The notes beneath the pieces were generated by a model, which made no database searches, was not told the DNA's origin, and worked only from the letters and a program-made list of their open reading frames with translations. This document shows, piece after piece, positions 35,633 to 44,246 of a stretch of 64,000 nucleotides of DNA. Location of the stretch: the NCBI RefSeq assembly GCF_000732325.1, contig NZ_BBIW01000001.1, positions 62,001 through 126,000 of the forward strand, written 5' to 3'. The stretch comes from Paenibacillus sp. TCA20. Its GTDB lineage: Bacteria; Bacillota; Bacilli; Paenibacillales; Paenibacillaceae. A program made the position numbers and the translations under genes. Position 1 is the first letter of the stretch, and each line of letters begins with the position of its first letter.

Positions 35633-36380
35633 GGGCATCCACCTCGTACTTCAGAATTTGAGTCAATTCAAGTACGTCTTGGATGTTAGTTAAGCCTGTT
35701 TCCTTATCAATAATAGAGGAGTACACATGGGGTATGACTTGCGGAACTCCTGCATCCAGAGCAAGCCGAAGGATATCTCTGAAATTGTCCTTGTCGATGC
35801 CTCCGGTTGGTTCGAGAGCAAAGTTCGCCTTGGCACAGGCCTTAGCGACTTCTAAGAATTCTTCTCTTGTCTCAAGGCCGTTCATCGGAAAATACTTCAG
35901 CGCGTTCCCTCCCATATCTGCCACAAGCGCGATTGCTGCTTCAACGGGCACGATGGCTTTTTCAGCCAGCATAGAACTGGATGGTCCGGTAGACATATTC
36001 ACGAAGCCAGGCTTGCCGCATGGAGAAACGAGGCTGTTAATCCAGCTGTCCTTACCGCTTAGATTGGCACGAGTCGCTCCGACTCCAGTAAACACCTGAT
36101 TAATGTGGGAACCTGCATAATGTTTTGCAATTTCACTAACGACCTCTGACTGTCTTGGATCTCCTGCTCCAAGTCCGATCGAGATGGCATCCGCACAACC
36201 CTCGCCATAGCTCTGCATTGCTTCTGCAGCTGACACGGCATCCGGATAATTCTTGGATAATACACCGATCAGCACATAACCTTCCGCCGCTTCATATATG
36301 TCCTTTGCATTGCTTACACTCCCAGCCAAGACGTTCAGTGCTGCACGGCCTTTATATAATCGCTCCGCCATTTTGCTCAT
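35619..36380 (-). CDS. dgaF: KDPG aldolase of the DgaF family
   Basis: A 253-residue protein of the DgaF-type aldolase family (TIM barrel) that cleaves 2-keto-3-deoxy-6-phosphogluconate into pyruvate and glyceraldehyde 3-phosphate. Family features are AERLYKGRAALNVLAGS at the start, GGNALKYFPMNGL and LEPTGGIDKDNFRDIL. In Salmonella it follows DgaE in the D-glucosaminate pathway. Here too it lies right behind the DgaE-like gene (6 bp) and overlaps the kinase gene. Confidence 0.88.
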   Translation of the reverse strand: MSKMAERLYKGRAALNVLAGSVSNAKDIYEAAEGYVLIGVLSKNYPDAVSAAEAMQSYGEGCADAISIGLGAGDPRQSEVVSEIAKHYAGSHINQVFTGVGATRANLSGKDSWINSLVSPCGKPGFVNMSTGPSSSMLAEKAIVPVEAAIALVADMGGNALKYFPMNGLETREEFLEVAKACAKANFALEPTGGIDKDNFRDILRLALDAGVPQVIPHVYSSIIDKETGLTNIQDVLELTQILKYEVDAHEGS

Positions 36381-36386
36381 TTCTAT

Positions 36387-37490
36387 TCAGCCTCCCTTAA
36401 TGATTTCCGTAATTCGATCAATAATAACCGTCATATCGTCTGCCTTAAGTGACCGTGGATCAATATCGAAATATCCCTGCTTCACACCGTAATCACGGGT
36501 ATAGATGGCAATATCTCCTGTACGGAGCTTCTCTACCATTTGTACGGCATTGATTCCGGCTTCTTCCGCATTCACCTTGATTCGCCCCCGATAAATAAGC
36601 CTTCCAGCCTCATCCTGTACGATGCTCATTTCGATACCTGCGAGTTCAGATAATACGGCAAGCTCCATTAAGGATTGTTTCTCTTCTTCACTTCGATCCT
36701 GTTTGACCCCATATTCATCCAGCGCCTGCAGCAGCCCGAATGAGGATTCCTTGCCTACTTTCATGCTTCTGCCGATACCGTGCAGCTGTACTTTAAGCCA
36801 TTCAATATATTTACTTTTGCCCGCCACGATACCGGAAGTAGGGCCTTCAATTGCTTTGGAGCCGCTATAAATTACGAGGTCAGAAATGGATATATAGCTC
36901 TTCAGATCCTCCTCCGCTGCCGCATCAATTATAAGAGGGACCTGGTGCTCTCTTGCTACTTCCCATGCTTCCGCAGCAGAGATCATATTCTTCTGAACAC
37001 TATGGTGTGATTTCACATAGAGAATTGCCGCCGTTCGCTCTGTAATCGCATCCGCCAGATGCTCCTGCTTGCCTTCGTTTGCATATCCGGCCTCTACCAG
37101 CTTGCCTCCGCCCAAATAGATCATCGTCTCTACAGGTGCTCCATATTGAACGTTGTGGCCCTTCAGCATCACGATTTCATTTTTGCTGATCGTCTCTTGA
37201 TGGAGCTTGAGACTTAACTTCCGATTCCCCTGCGTTACCATAGCTGCCACCGACAGCGCGATACCGCTTGAAGCCGAATTGACGATAGCGGCCGCCTCAG
37301 CACCGAGCAGGCTTGCAATATGCTCTCCTGCCTTGTTCGTTAGATCGCTGATTTCAACGTACTGCTGTCCACCTTGCTTCATCGCTTCCATAACGGAGTC
37401 CGTCGGTGCGGATACACCCAGAATGCTCATTCTGCCGCTTGCATTAATCACTCTTTTTAAACCGTACTTATGAAGAATAGAAGTATTCAC
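36387..37490 (-). CDS. dgaE: DgaE-like PLP-dependent ammonia-lyase (SelA superfamily)
   Basis: A 367-residue PLP enzyme of the SelA/DgaE family. N-terminal INASGRMSILGVSAPT, the substrate loop ASSGIALSVAAMVTQ and the PLP Lys in VIYSGSKAIEGPTSG are visible. The Salmonella enzyme deaminates D-glucosaminate 6-phosphate to KDPG; here no PTS or sugar kinase for the substrate is present, so it may act on an unphosphorylated 2-amino sugar acid, giving KDG for KdgK. GTG start with GAGAGGAG; overlaps the amidohydrolase gene by 23 bp. Confidence 0.85.
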   Translation of the reverse strand: MNTSILHKYGLKRVINASGRMSILGVSAPTDSVMEAMKQGGQQYVEISDLTNKAGEHIASLLGAEAAAIVNSASSGIALSVAAMVTQGNRKLSLKLHQETISKNEIVMLKGHNVQYGAPVETMIYLGGGKLVEAGYANEGKQEHLADAITERTAAILYVKSHHSVQKNMISAAEAWEVAREHQVPLIIDAAAEEDLKSYISISDLVIYSGSKAIEGPTSGIVAGKSKYIEWLKVQLHGIGRSMKVGKESSFGLLQALDEYGVKQDRSEEEKQSLMELAVLSELAGIEMSIVQDEAGRLIYRGRIKVNAEEAGINAVQMVEKLRTGDIAIYTRDYGVKQGYFDIDPRSLKADDMTVIIDRITEIIKGG

Positions 37491-38571
37491 CTATAATTGC
37501 TCCTCTCGATTGAATAATGGACTCGGCAAGACGTGTGTCTCCATTCGAATCGGTCATTGTTCTTGACTCAGGCACCACTTCAAACAAAGTGAGATTCGCT
37601 TCATCCCCAACCTGAATTCGTCCCAGCTCCGGCCGTCCAAGCCAGTCTGCTGCCCGCTTTGTCACCCGATCTATAACCTCAGCAAGAGAGTATCCAATGA
37701 CCATAAATTTGGACAACACATCGGCCAGGCTGTACACCGGACCATGCACGCGATTACCTCTGTAAATGTCTGTACTGATCGTATCCGGATGAACCCCTCT
37801 ATCTTTGGCAGTCTCAGCAACATGAAAGGAGAAGCTGGCCGTACCATGTCCGACATCCAGATGCACGCCGCGACGGATCGCCGCGTTCAGCTCGGGGATG
37901 AGCTCATTATGGTTATCCAGAATGTTATTGGCCTTCCCATGCAGATAATGAGTGACAATATCTCGTGCTCTCAGGCTGTTCAGCACTTCATGAATACCGG
38001 GAGGACCGGAACCAATATGGACCATAAGCGGCAGTTTGGCTTGTTCCGATATAAGAAGGGCTGCACTTAATGGGCTTATCCCTTCTTCCTTGACTACACT
38101 CCTGCTGATTCTCGCTTTGAGTCCGACGATAAAATCACGGTACCTGGTTATGGTCTCCGCAGCTAATTGCGGGTCTATCCACTCCGCTCTACTCAGCTCA
38201 TCCTGCCTTAAGCCCAGCCCAATCCGGGATATATTTAAGAAGGCCAGCACTCTCGTCTTTGCTGTCCTGCTGCGTTGATACAGCTCCTCTAAATGATCTG
38301 CACCACAGCTCCCTGCATCAACAATGGTGGTAACGCCCTGACCTACACCGATCTTGTCAGCGTCATCACCATAAGGCTGGTAGCTGTCCATAGCATGGAC
38401 ATGCATATCAATCCAACCGCTCGATACGTATTGTCCTGAACAATCTATAACTTCATCACCTGTTGCGGATCCTGATTGCTCTATGGCAGTGATTTGTCCC
38501 TGCCTGATCACCAGATCAAACCTCTCCTCCGAATGAACGGTCCTCACTGCACGAAGTACTCGGGTATGCAT
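37468..38571 (-). CDS. Amidohydrolase/deacetylase-family metalloenzyme
   Basis: A 367-residue amidohydrolase related to dihydroorotase-like deacetylases (EF0837 group). The metal-binding HxH is in GWIDMHVHAMDS, with further His/Lys/Asp ligands in IVGLKARIS, HYLHGKA, VGHGTASF and TISTDIYRG. In other Gram-positive bacteria this family occurs next to DgaE/DgaF homologues. It probably removes an N-acetyl or similar group from the amino-sugar acid before the lyase step (inference). The ATG at 38571 follows GGAGGAGG; first gene of the operon. Confidence 0.82.
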   Translation of the reverse strand: MHTRVLRAVRTVHSEERFDLVIRQGQITAIEQSGSATGDEVIDCSGQYVSSGWIDMHVHAMDSYQPYGDDADKIGVGQGVTTIVDAGSCGADHLEELYQRSRTAKTRVLAFLNISRIGLGLRQDELSRAEWIDPQLAAETITRYRDFIVGLKARISRSVVKEEGISPLSAALLISEQAKLPLMVHIGSGPPGIHEVLNSLRARDIVTHYLHGKANNILDNHNELIPELNAAIRRGVHLDVGHGTASFSFHVAETAKDRGVHPDTISTDIYRGNRVHGPVYSLADVLSKFMVIGYSLAEVIDRVTKRAADWLGRPELGRIQVGDEANLTLFEVVPESRTMTDSNGDTRLAESIIQSRGAIIGEYFYSS

Positions 38572-38642
38572 TACAACCTCCTCCATCTCCATGTTCTTCC
38601 GCTTTTCACTTGTACCTTAACACAGAATTAGCATCAGGTAAA

Positions 38643-38654
38643 TATAACGTTATA
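38643..38654. promoter_or_regulatory. 12-bp palindrome, candidate GntR/UTRA operator
   Basis: TATAACGTTATA is a perfect palindrome about 70 bp upstream of the first structural gene of the amino-sugar-acid operon. HutC-type GntR regulators typically bind short palindromes of this size. The -35/-10 elements around it are not clear. Confidence 0.5.
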
Positions 38655-38670
38655 ATGTTTAATGGATTTA

Positions 38671-38724
38671 CTAACATACAAAAAAGACGTTTTCTCTGTT
38701 GAAAACGCCTTTTTTGTATGTTAG
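38671..38724. terminator. Bidirectional terminator, 24-bp stem
   Basis: The arms 38671-38694 and 38701-38724 are complementary over 24 bp with one mismatch (core AAAAAAGACGTTTTC-TCTGTT-GAAAACGCCTTTTTT). A/T-runs on both sides allow termination both ways. It serves the EamA gene (minus strand), which ends at 38808. Confidence 0.85.
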
Positions 38725-38807
38725 ACACAGGGTTGATCCCTGGTCGAGCCCACTTGAAGTTTAGTTTTCTATAGCTAACTTTGTTCAAGAGAGCTGCGCA
38801 GCACCTA

Positions 38808-39707
38808 CTATATCCCGAACCGTTGAGACGGGTTTCGTTTTTTGAAATGAAACAGCTTAGCCCATTTGACCTCGGTAAGAATAACGCCTCCCAAGATGAG
38901 TGCCGCTCCCATATAACCGTTCAAGCTCAGCTGTTCTCCATATAAAGCATAGGCAAAGCCGGCAGCAAATACAGGCTCCAGAGAAAAAATAAGTCCGGCA
39001 CGTGTAGAGGAAATATGCTTCTGCGCCATGATTTGCAGCGTGTAGGCGACTGCACTGCATAATACAGCCAGACCCAGAATGGATATCCAGGCTCCTTCTG
39101 AAGCCGGAAGCTTCGGTTCCTCAAATAGGATACTGAACAGAAGAGCGAGTCCTCCTGCAAAGCCGAGCTGCAGTATACTGAGTGCCTTACCATCTCCTTG
39201 CTGAACCATACGACCTGATAGAAGAATATACAATGCATAACTTAAGGCTCCCATAATACATAACAGATCTCCTGTTTTGAGCTGCATGCTGTTCTCAAGC
39301 GTCAGAAGACCGATACCCGCTATAGCTAACACAATACTGCATACGATCTTTGCCTCGGGAAACCGTTTTTGAACAATGGATACGAGGATGGGTACAAATA
39401 CGACAGATAGGCTGATCAGAAATCCGGCCTGCGAAGTGGTTGTTTGTTTGACTCCATAAGTAATGAATACAAAGGCAACAAACAGGACAGCTCCTAACAC
39501 AAAACCCTGCCTTAGTGTCCGGAATGTCATTGTGGACCAGGTTCTGTAGAAAATGATGCCCATAAGAATAAAGGCCAAACCGAAGCGAAGAGCAATCATA
39601 TTCAGCTCCTGAATCGATGTCAGACCTTCCTTCATAAATAAATAAGAGGAACCCCACAACAGGGTCACAAGCAGCATCTGTAGATCTGCCTTACGTTCTA
39701 CTTTCAC
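38808..39707 (-). CDS. EamA/DMT-family membrane transporter
   Basis: A 299-residue drug/metabolite transporter with ten predicted membrane helices arranged as two EamA repeats (first near QMLLVTLLWGSSYLFMKEG, second near GDLLCIMGALSYALYIL). Substrate unknown; related proteins export amino acids or other metabolites. GTG start at 39707 behind AAGGGAAG; longer starts lack a ribosome site. Divergent from a LysR gene, which probably controls it. A -10-like TATACT (39777-39782) is on its strand upstream. Confidence 0.9.
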   Translation of the reverse strand: MKVERKADLQMLLVTLLWGSSYLFMKEGLTSIQELNMIALRFGLAFILMGIIFYRTWSTMTFRTLRQGFVLGAVLFVAFVFITYGVKQTTTSQAGFLISLSVVFVPILVSIVQKRFPEAKIVCSIVLAIAGIGLLTLENSMQLKTGDLLCIMGALSYALYILLSGRMVQQGDGKALSILQLGFAGGLALLFSILFEEPKLPASEGAWISILGLAVLCSAVAYTLQIMAQKHISSTRAGLIFSLEPVFAAGFAYALYGEQLSLNGYMGAALILGGVILTEVKWAKLFHFKKRNPSQRFGI

Positions 39708-39791
39708 GATCGTTCTTCCCTTCAATTTCTCGCTTATATGTATAAGTTGAATACCGTAACTCCAACAGCAAGATTCAGTATATCTCAAGTC

Positions 39792-39843
39792 TTTTCATAA
39801 GAAAAATGAATGTTTATAATTGAATACATGAATTTATTTCATG
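39792..39843 (+). promoter_or_regulatory. lysR promoter and LysR-type palindrome in the divergent intergenic region
   Basis: Plus strand -35 TTTTCA (39792-39797), 17-bp spacer, -10 TATAAT (39815-39820). At the expected transcript start lies CATGAATTTATTTCATG (39827-39843), a perfect 6-bp inverted repeat containing the LysR T-N11-A pattern; binding there would repress the lysR promoter and could activate the divergent transporter gene. Confidence 0.55.
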
Positions 39844-39860
39844 CAAAAGGAAGATGATCG

Positions 39861-40772
39861 ATGTCACTTGCAAAATACGAAATTATAACGACCGTGGTAG
39901 AGCTCCAAAGCTTGACGAAAGCAGCGGAAAGCTTGAATCTGACTCAATCCGCAGTTAGTCATGCGATTTCAAGTCTGGAAGCAAGCTGCGGTTTTTCATT
40001 ACTTATTCGCTCCAAATCCGGTATTCAGCTTACTTCAAACGGAGAGCGCATACTGCCCTACATGAGAGAAATATTGAAGTGGAACGAAATGATGCATCAA
40101 GAAATCCAGTTACTGAGCGGCATTCAAACAGGTACAGTCCGAATCGGAACGTTCACGAGTGTGTCCTCACAGTGGCTTCCTGGTGTTATTAAGTCATTCC
40201 AGCATGAATATCCAGCTATTCACATTAAGCTTAAGGAAGGAGATTACGGTGAAATCAAGGGATGGATTGCCTCAGGCGCGGTTGATTTTGGATTTTTGTC
40301 ACTGCAGGGCAGTTCGATTTTTGATACAATCCCGCTGAAGAAGGATCGCTTGGTATGTATTCTGCCTGAAGGACATGCTCTTGCATCGGCACCCGCCATT
40401 CATCTGGATCAGCTGCGAGAGGAGCCTTTCATTATGCCGAAATGGGGCGGAGATGATGAGATCGAATCCATGATTCGGACTCACAAGGTAAAGCTCAGCA
40501 TTCGGTTTGAGGTTGCTGAAGAGCAAGCCATAATAGGAATGGTTCAGCACGGGCTCGGCATCAGCATTCTGCCAGAAATGGTCCTAGGCAATCTGCCGGA
40601 TACGATACAGGTTGTCCCATTAGCAGAGGAGCCTTATCGCATGATCGGGATGGCTGCATTGTCCTTGTCCGAATTGTCGCCCGCAGCTCATACATTTATT
40701 AACTCGGTTCAGGATTGGTTAACCCTTCAGCATCTAATGGATGATCTTGGGCACCATCCTACTTCGCCATAA
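39861..40772 (+). CDS. LysR-family transcriptional regulator
   Basis: A 303-residue LysR regulator: N-terminal HTH (LQSLTKAAESLNLTQSAVSH) and the two-lobed effector domain (from about residue 90, TVRIGTFTSV). The inducer cannot be predicted. Divergently placed to an EamA exporter gene with a 153-bp shared intergenic region, the usual arrangement for a LysR activator and its target. One of the few plus-strand genes in the window. Confidence 0.92.
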   Translation: MSLAKYEIITTVVELQSLTKAAESLNLTQSAVSHAISSLEASCGFSLLIRSKSGIQLTSNGERILPYMREILKWNEMMHQEIQLLSGIQTGTVRIGTFTSVSSQWLPGVIKSFQHEYPAIHIKLKEGDYGEIKGWIASGAVDFGFLSLQGSSIFDTIPLKKDRLVCILPEGHALASAPAIHLDQLREEPFIMPKWGGDDEIESMIRTHKVKLSIRFEVAEEQAIIGMVQHGLGISILPEMVLGNLPDTIQVVPLAEEPYRMIGMAALSLSELSPAAHTFINSVQDWLTLQHLMDDLGHHPTSP

Positions 40773-40847
40773 ATGATGATATCGCCCAATCAGCATCAGC
40801 CTTCATCTCATATATTACTGTAGTTAAATGATGAGGAGGTAAATGTC

Positions 40848-40964
40848 ATGGGAGAAGCAAAGCGTGGCTATGGTGAAGGTGGATACGGTGGTTACTCTTC
40901 TATAGGTGCAATTTTGGTACTATTCATTCTGCTCGTAATCATCGTTAGTACATTTCAATATTAA
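40848..40964 (+). CDS. yjcZ: YjcZ-family small sporulation protein
   Basis: A 38-residue protein with the YjcZ layout: Gly/Tyr-rich N-terminus (YGEGGYGGYSS) followed by a single hydrophobic segment (IGAILVLFILLVIIVSTFQ). Family members are spore-associated membrane proteins of unknown role. AGGAGGT lies 7 nt before the ATG. A CATATATTA (40809-40817) resembles a SigK-type -10, but no clear -35 was found. Confidence 0.88.
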   Translation: MGEAKRGYGEGGYGGYSSIGAILVLFILLVIIVSTFQY

Positions 40965-40993
40965 TCGTTTCTAAAGATACCGGCACAAAGTAT

Positions 40994-41020
40994 GGCGATC
41001 TCCATTGGAGATCGCCTCTT
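40994..41020. terminator. Terminator hairpin between yjcZ and the convergent oxidoreductase gene
   Basis: GGCGATCTCC-ATT-GGAGATCGCC is a perfect 10-bp stem followed on the plus strand by TCTTCTTGTCT. It fits a yjcZ terminator and may also work for the convergent gene. Confidence 0.6.
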
Positions 41021-41034
41021 CTTGTCTATCGCGA

Positions 41035-41931
41035 CTAGAAATCTTCATAAACTAGATCCATATTGATTCCTATAGCCGCTTTGCTGCCTTCCGCTGCTGC
41101 AATAACCAGCTGTGTAGGCGAAGTGACCGTACTATCCCCGGCTGCATAGATCCCTCGAATATTTGTCCTCCCATAGGGATCTGTTATCAAAGCCCCTCGG
41201 TCGTTCATATGACACCCCAGTCTAGGTCCAATATGGCTTGCTTGACTTAGCTGAGGTATTACAAACCCGCCTTCTCGCTCGATGGTTTGACCATTACTGA
41301 ATCTAATAGCCTCAAGCTTTCCGTCACTTCCAGTTAATTGGGAAATAGGCAGCTCTGCAATTCTTATCCCTTTATTCACAAGTCTTCTTTGTTGTTCTAC
41401 ATTAAGGATCCTCTTCCCATCTGTACATATAACCAGATCCTTGCTCCAGTGATAAATCATCTGAGCCGTACTGAATACATTCGTTGTCTCCGCTAGAAGA
41501 ACAATGCGCTTCCCTCTTAACTCGTAACCATCGCAATAGGGACAGCTAAAGAGACTTTGTCCGTAATATTCCTGGAGTCCTGGCAGCGTGGGAAGAATCT
41601 CACGCAGACCCGTGCTTAGCAGAACTTTTCTACCGGCTACTTCTTTACCACTGGACATACGGGCAATAAATCCGCCATATACAGGCTGAACATCAACGAC
41701 CTCCTCTTGCATTATACTTATGAAAGGATACTCAGATAGCTCTTGATGAGCAATCTGTCTGAATTCAGCAGGACTAGCCCCATCCCTGGTCAAATAACCA
41801 TGAGATTGTCTGGTTCGTGCATGCCGAGGTCTGCCGTGATCTAAGATGACCGTTCTGCGTAGAGAACGACCCAGCACCAATCCAGCACTCAGTCCTGCAG
41901 GACCGCCGCCTATAATGATGCAATCAAGCAT
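41035..41931 (-). CDS. Thioredoxin-reductase-like FAD/NAD(P) oxidoreductase (CPYC)
   Basis: A 298-residue flavoprotein of the thioredoxin-reductase superfamily: FAD motif GGGPAGLSAGL, redox-active CPYC in FSCPYCDGYELRG, and C-terminal FAD motif IRGIYAAGDSTVTSP. The NAD(P)-binding GxGxxG of genuine TrxR is not apparent (LLAETTNVF in its place), so the electron partner may differ. A second paralogue with CPDC lies 2 kb downstream on the map. Start ATG at 41931 behind AGGGGG. Confidence 0.85.
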   Translation of the reverse strand: MLDCIIIGGGPAGLSAGLVLGRSLRRTVILDHGRPRHARTRQSHGYLTRDGASPAEFRQIAHQELSEYPFISIMQEEVVDVQPVYGGFIARMSSGKEVAGRKVLLSTGLREILPTLPGLQEYYGQSLFSCPYCDGYELRGKRIVLLAETTNVFSTAQMIYHWSKDLVICTDGKRILNVEQQRRLVNKGIRIAELPISQLTGSDGKLEAIRFSNGQTIEREGGFVIPQLSQASHIGPRLGCHMNDRGALITDPYGRTNIRGIYAAGDSTVTSPTQLVIAAAEGSKAAIGINMDLVYEDF

Positions 41932-41989
41932 GCCAATCCCCCTTCGATAGCTCAAAATTTCGGATATTCGATATTATGATGGCGGGCAT

Positions 41990-42021
41990 AGAAATAGCCC
42001 CCTTGCTATCGCAAGAGGGCT
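41990..42021 (-). terminator. Terminator after the secreted 180-residue protein gene
   Basis: Minus strand AGCCCTCTTGC-GATA-GCAAGGGGGCT: an 11-bp stem with one mismatch, then ATTTCT. Confidence 0.6.
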
Positions 42022-42035
42022 GAATGTCATCCTTC

Positions 42036-42578
42036 TTAAGGAATATATTGTTGTACGATTTGTGTAACTTCACCGTTCTCAATCGTTAGATGATAAGGAA
42101 ATACACTCATATCCATATTCGTTGTATCTCCGTAGAGTTCAGCAAATTTGTCCAAGCTGATCTCTTCATTCCACTCGATGTCGATATCCTTGACATCTCC
42201 CGTACGATCATAAATTTGAACCGTAACCGTTGCATCATCTGCGATTTTTAAAGTTTCAGATGCTTCCTGCTCATTCACAATATAATAGCCATCCGGAGCA
42301 TAGTCAATTCCAGCGTCAGGCTCTTGCTCCACGAAGACGGTGTTTGCTTCCTCACCTTCATACCACTGAATCTCATCTGCCTTGATGTGGAGCTCTCCGT
42401 TAAGATCAGTAAGATCATTGATATATACCGTTTCGTTCTGTACCTGTCCTGTCTTATCTTGAACGTCCTCTGACTTCGCAAGTACCGTTGAACTATTTCC
42501 AATATTAAAGTTACCATATAATAAAGTTCCCGAAAGAATTACACCAAGCGCAACAAATGTAAATAACCGATTCTTCAT
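42036..42578 (-). CDS. Secreted or membrane-anchored hypothetical protein
   Basis: A 180-residue protein with a signal sequence or anchor (LFTFVALGVILSGTLLYG), then a strongly acidic mature part with many Asp/Glu and short repeats of beta-strand-like text (ELHIKADEIQWYEGEEA, TVTVQIYDRTGDVKDI). GAAGGAGAG precedes the ATG. I do not recognise a family; no catalytic motif is visible. Confidence 0.75.
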   Translation of the reverse strand: MKNRLFTFVALGVILSGTLLYGNFNIGNSSTVLAKSEDVQDKTGQVQNETVYINDLTDLNGELHIKADEIQWYEGEEANTVFVEQEPDAGIDYAPDGYYIVNEQEASETLKIADDATVTVQIYDRTGDVKDIDIEWNEEISLDKFAELYGDTTNMDMSVFPYHLTIENGEVTQIVQQYIP

Positions 42579-42774
42579 TTTGCATCTCTCCTTCTGGTGC
42601 GGCTATAAAGCCTGCATGTGCTATGTATTAAATCTTCTAAGCTGTTCTTAGTACCTAGTATAAACGTTTATTATTAACGAAGAGTTTCAATCTTGTTAAT
42701 AATAATATAAAATTTATTCATTTCATGGGATAAGGGCCCCGAGAAGGGACCCGAACCTGTCTTCATTTCCAGCA

Positions 42775-43113
42775 CTAATTTTTAACGAATTTGACCAACA
42801 CATGTGCTAATGCATGCTGTTGTTCGTTATTAGCTGCATTCCACAATTCCTGTAGCAGCTTCTCCTCTCTGTTTCTCGGCTCTTCATTCTTGGATAACAT
42901 CTCTGCAACCTTTTCTGCAACCAGCGCCAGCTGTTCTTCATTTAATCCAAGTGATTCTCCCAAGGATACACGCTTCTTCAAGTATTGTTTGAATGTTTCG
43001 AATTGTTCCAAAATATCATCTTTTTGTTCCGGAGCCATTCGATCCATCACTTCATCCACCTGATTCAGCTCTACTTTTCTATCCTTATTAATCATATGTG
43101 TTTGTTCTGACAT
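42775..43113 (-). CDS. DUF3243 family protein
   Basis: A 112-residue cytoplasmic, helical protein. The conserved block FETFKQYLKKRVSLGESLGL, the EEPRNREEKLLQELW segment and the C-terminal EQQHALAHVLVKFV match DUF3243 (YmfJ-type) proteins of Bacilli, whose role is not established. GGAGGAG lies 6 nt before the ATG. Confidence 0.85.
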   Translation of the reverse strand: MSEQTHMINKDRKVELNQVDEVMDRMAPEQKDDILEQFETFKQYLKKRVSLGESLGLNEEQLALVAEKVAEMLSKNEEPRNREEKLLQELWNAANNEQQHALAHVLVKFVKN

Positions 43114-43214
43114 CGTATTCTCCTCCAGTTATACAGATATTTTGAACGCTTGCACACTTCCTATTAACCTTACCGTCTAGAATGAAACAATATAGAATCG
43201 ATTTCGTTTTGACT

Positions 43215-44126
43215 TTAGCTGCTTCGCATCTGATGCAAGGCTTTATTAATCCAAATCGCTGAGAGGAGGCCATCTCCCATCGCCACAGCAGCTTGCTCGG
43301 AATGCAGTCCGATGTCACCCGCAATCCATAGGTTTGGAACAGATGACATTCGCGAACGCCCGTCCGCCTCAACATGCTTGTTATCCTCTATCTGAGCACC
43401 GAGCTGCCCCGCCAATGCCGAATGAACCTTGTTGCCTCCAAAAGCGATAAACCCTCGTTCAGCTTCGACAACCGCACCACTTGCCAGTTTAACAGCTGTT
43501 ATCATGCCCTTATCATCACTCTCTACTTCAGTAATCGCTTCCTCAATATATTGAACACCCTTTCGGCTCAATTTATCTCTCAATTCTGAGGTGACTTCAG
43601 CTTGATCATGATTAATGTAGATCATCTCGGAGGCCCGTTTAGCCAAGATGTTCGCCATACCGGCGCCAGTAACACCAGAGCCCATAATAACAGTGCGCTT
43701 GTTCTCAATCTCGTATCCATCACAATCAGGACATATATACACTGACATTCCCAGCGCATCTCGGAGGCCTGGGATATTCGGGTACCGATCTGTAATACCT
43801 GTAGCGAGCAGAAGTGTTCTTGCTTGATACAACTGATCATGATCTCCGCTCAGTTTGAAGAGCTCATCTTCCTTTTTGGCAGAAGTAATGCGATCTGTAC
43901 AAAATTCAATGCCCGTCGCTTCAGCATGCGCTCTCCCTCGTCTGCGGATCTCCTCTCCCGATATACCCTCTGGAAACCCCAGTATATTATGATAATTACG
44001 GCATATGGTCGAACGACCTTCCCCCGCATCAATAACAAGCACCTTGTGTATAGAATACCTTCCCAGCTGTATGGCTGCCTGCAGCCCGGCAATACCTCCG
44101 CCGACAATTATGCAATCATATATCAT
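43215..44126 (-). CDS. Thioredoxin-reductase-like FAD/NAD(P) oxidoreductase (CPDC)
   Basis: A 303-residue flavoprotein with FAD motif VGGGIAGLQAAIQLG, redox pair in YICPDCDGYEIENK, NAD(P)-binding-like VIMGSGVTGAGMAN and C-terminal FAD motif LWIAGDIGLHSE. It resembles the CPYC paralogue 1.3 kb away but keeps a better nucleotide-binding motif. The normal thioredoxin reductase of Bacilli has CAxC, so these are separate family members with unknown partners. Confidence 0.85.
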   Translation of the reverse strand: MIYDCIIVGGGIAGLQAAIQLGRYSIHKVLVIDAGEGRSTICRNYHNILGFPEGISGEEIRRRGRAHAEATGIEFCTDRITSAKKEDELFKLSGDHDQLYQARTLLLATGITDRYPNIPGLRDALGMSVYICPDCDGYEIENKRTVIMGSGVTGAGMANILAKRASEMIYINHDQAEVTSELRDKLSRKGVQYIEEAITEVESDDKGMITAVKLASGAVVEAERGFIAFGGNKVHSALAGQLGAQIEDNKHVEADGRSRMSSVPNLWIAGDIGLHSEQAAVAMGDGLLSAIWINKALHQMRSS

Positions 44127-44210
44127 CCTATCCCTGCCTTCTTCTATATATCTTCTCTCTTTTATCCTTAAACAATATGTATCTTTTTAAACGAAGAGCC
44201 AGAAATGATG

Positions 44211-44237
44211 AAAAAAGGACCATGCTAAGCATGATCC
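44211..44237 (-). terminator. Terminator after the SLH-GH18 gene
   Basis: Minus strand GGATCATGC-TT-AGCATGGTCC (one wobble) followed by six T (44211-44216). Confidence 0.85.
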
Positions 44238-44246
44238 TCTTAAGAG

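Noticed and set aside
38606..38788. 60-codon minus-strand frame
   Set aside because: It runs through the 24-bp terminator hairpin (38671-38724), lacks a ribosome site and shows no protein-like composition.
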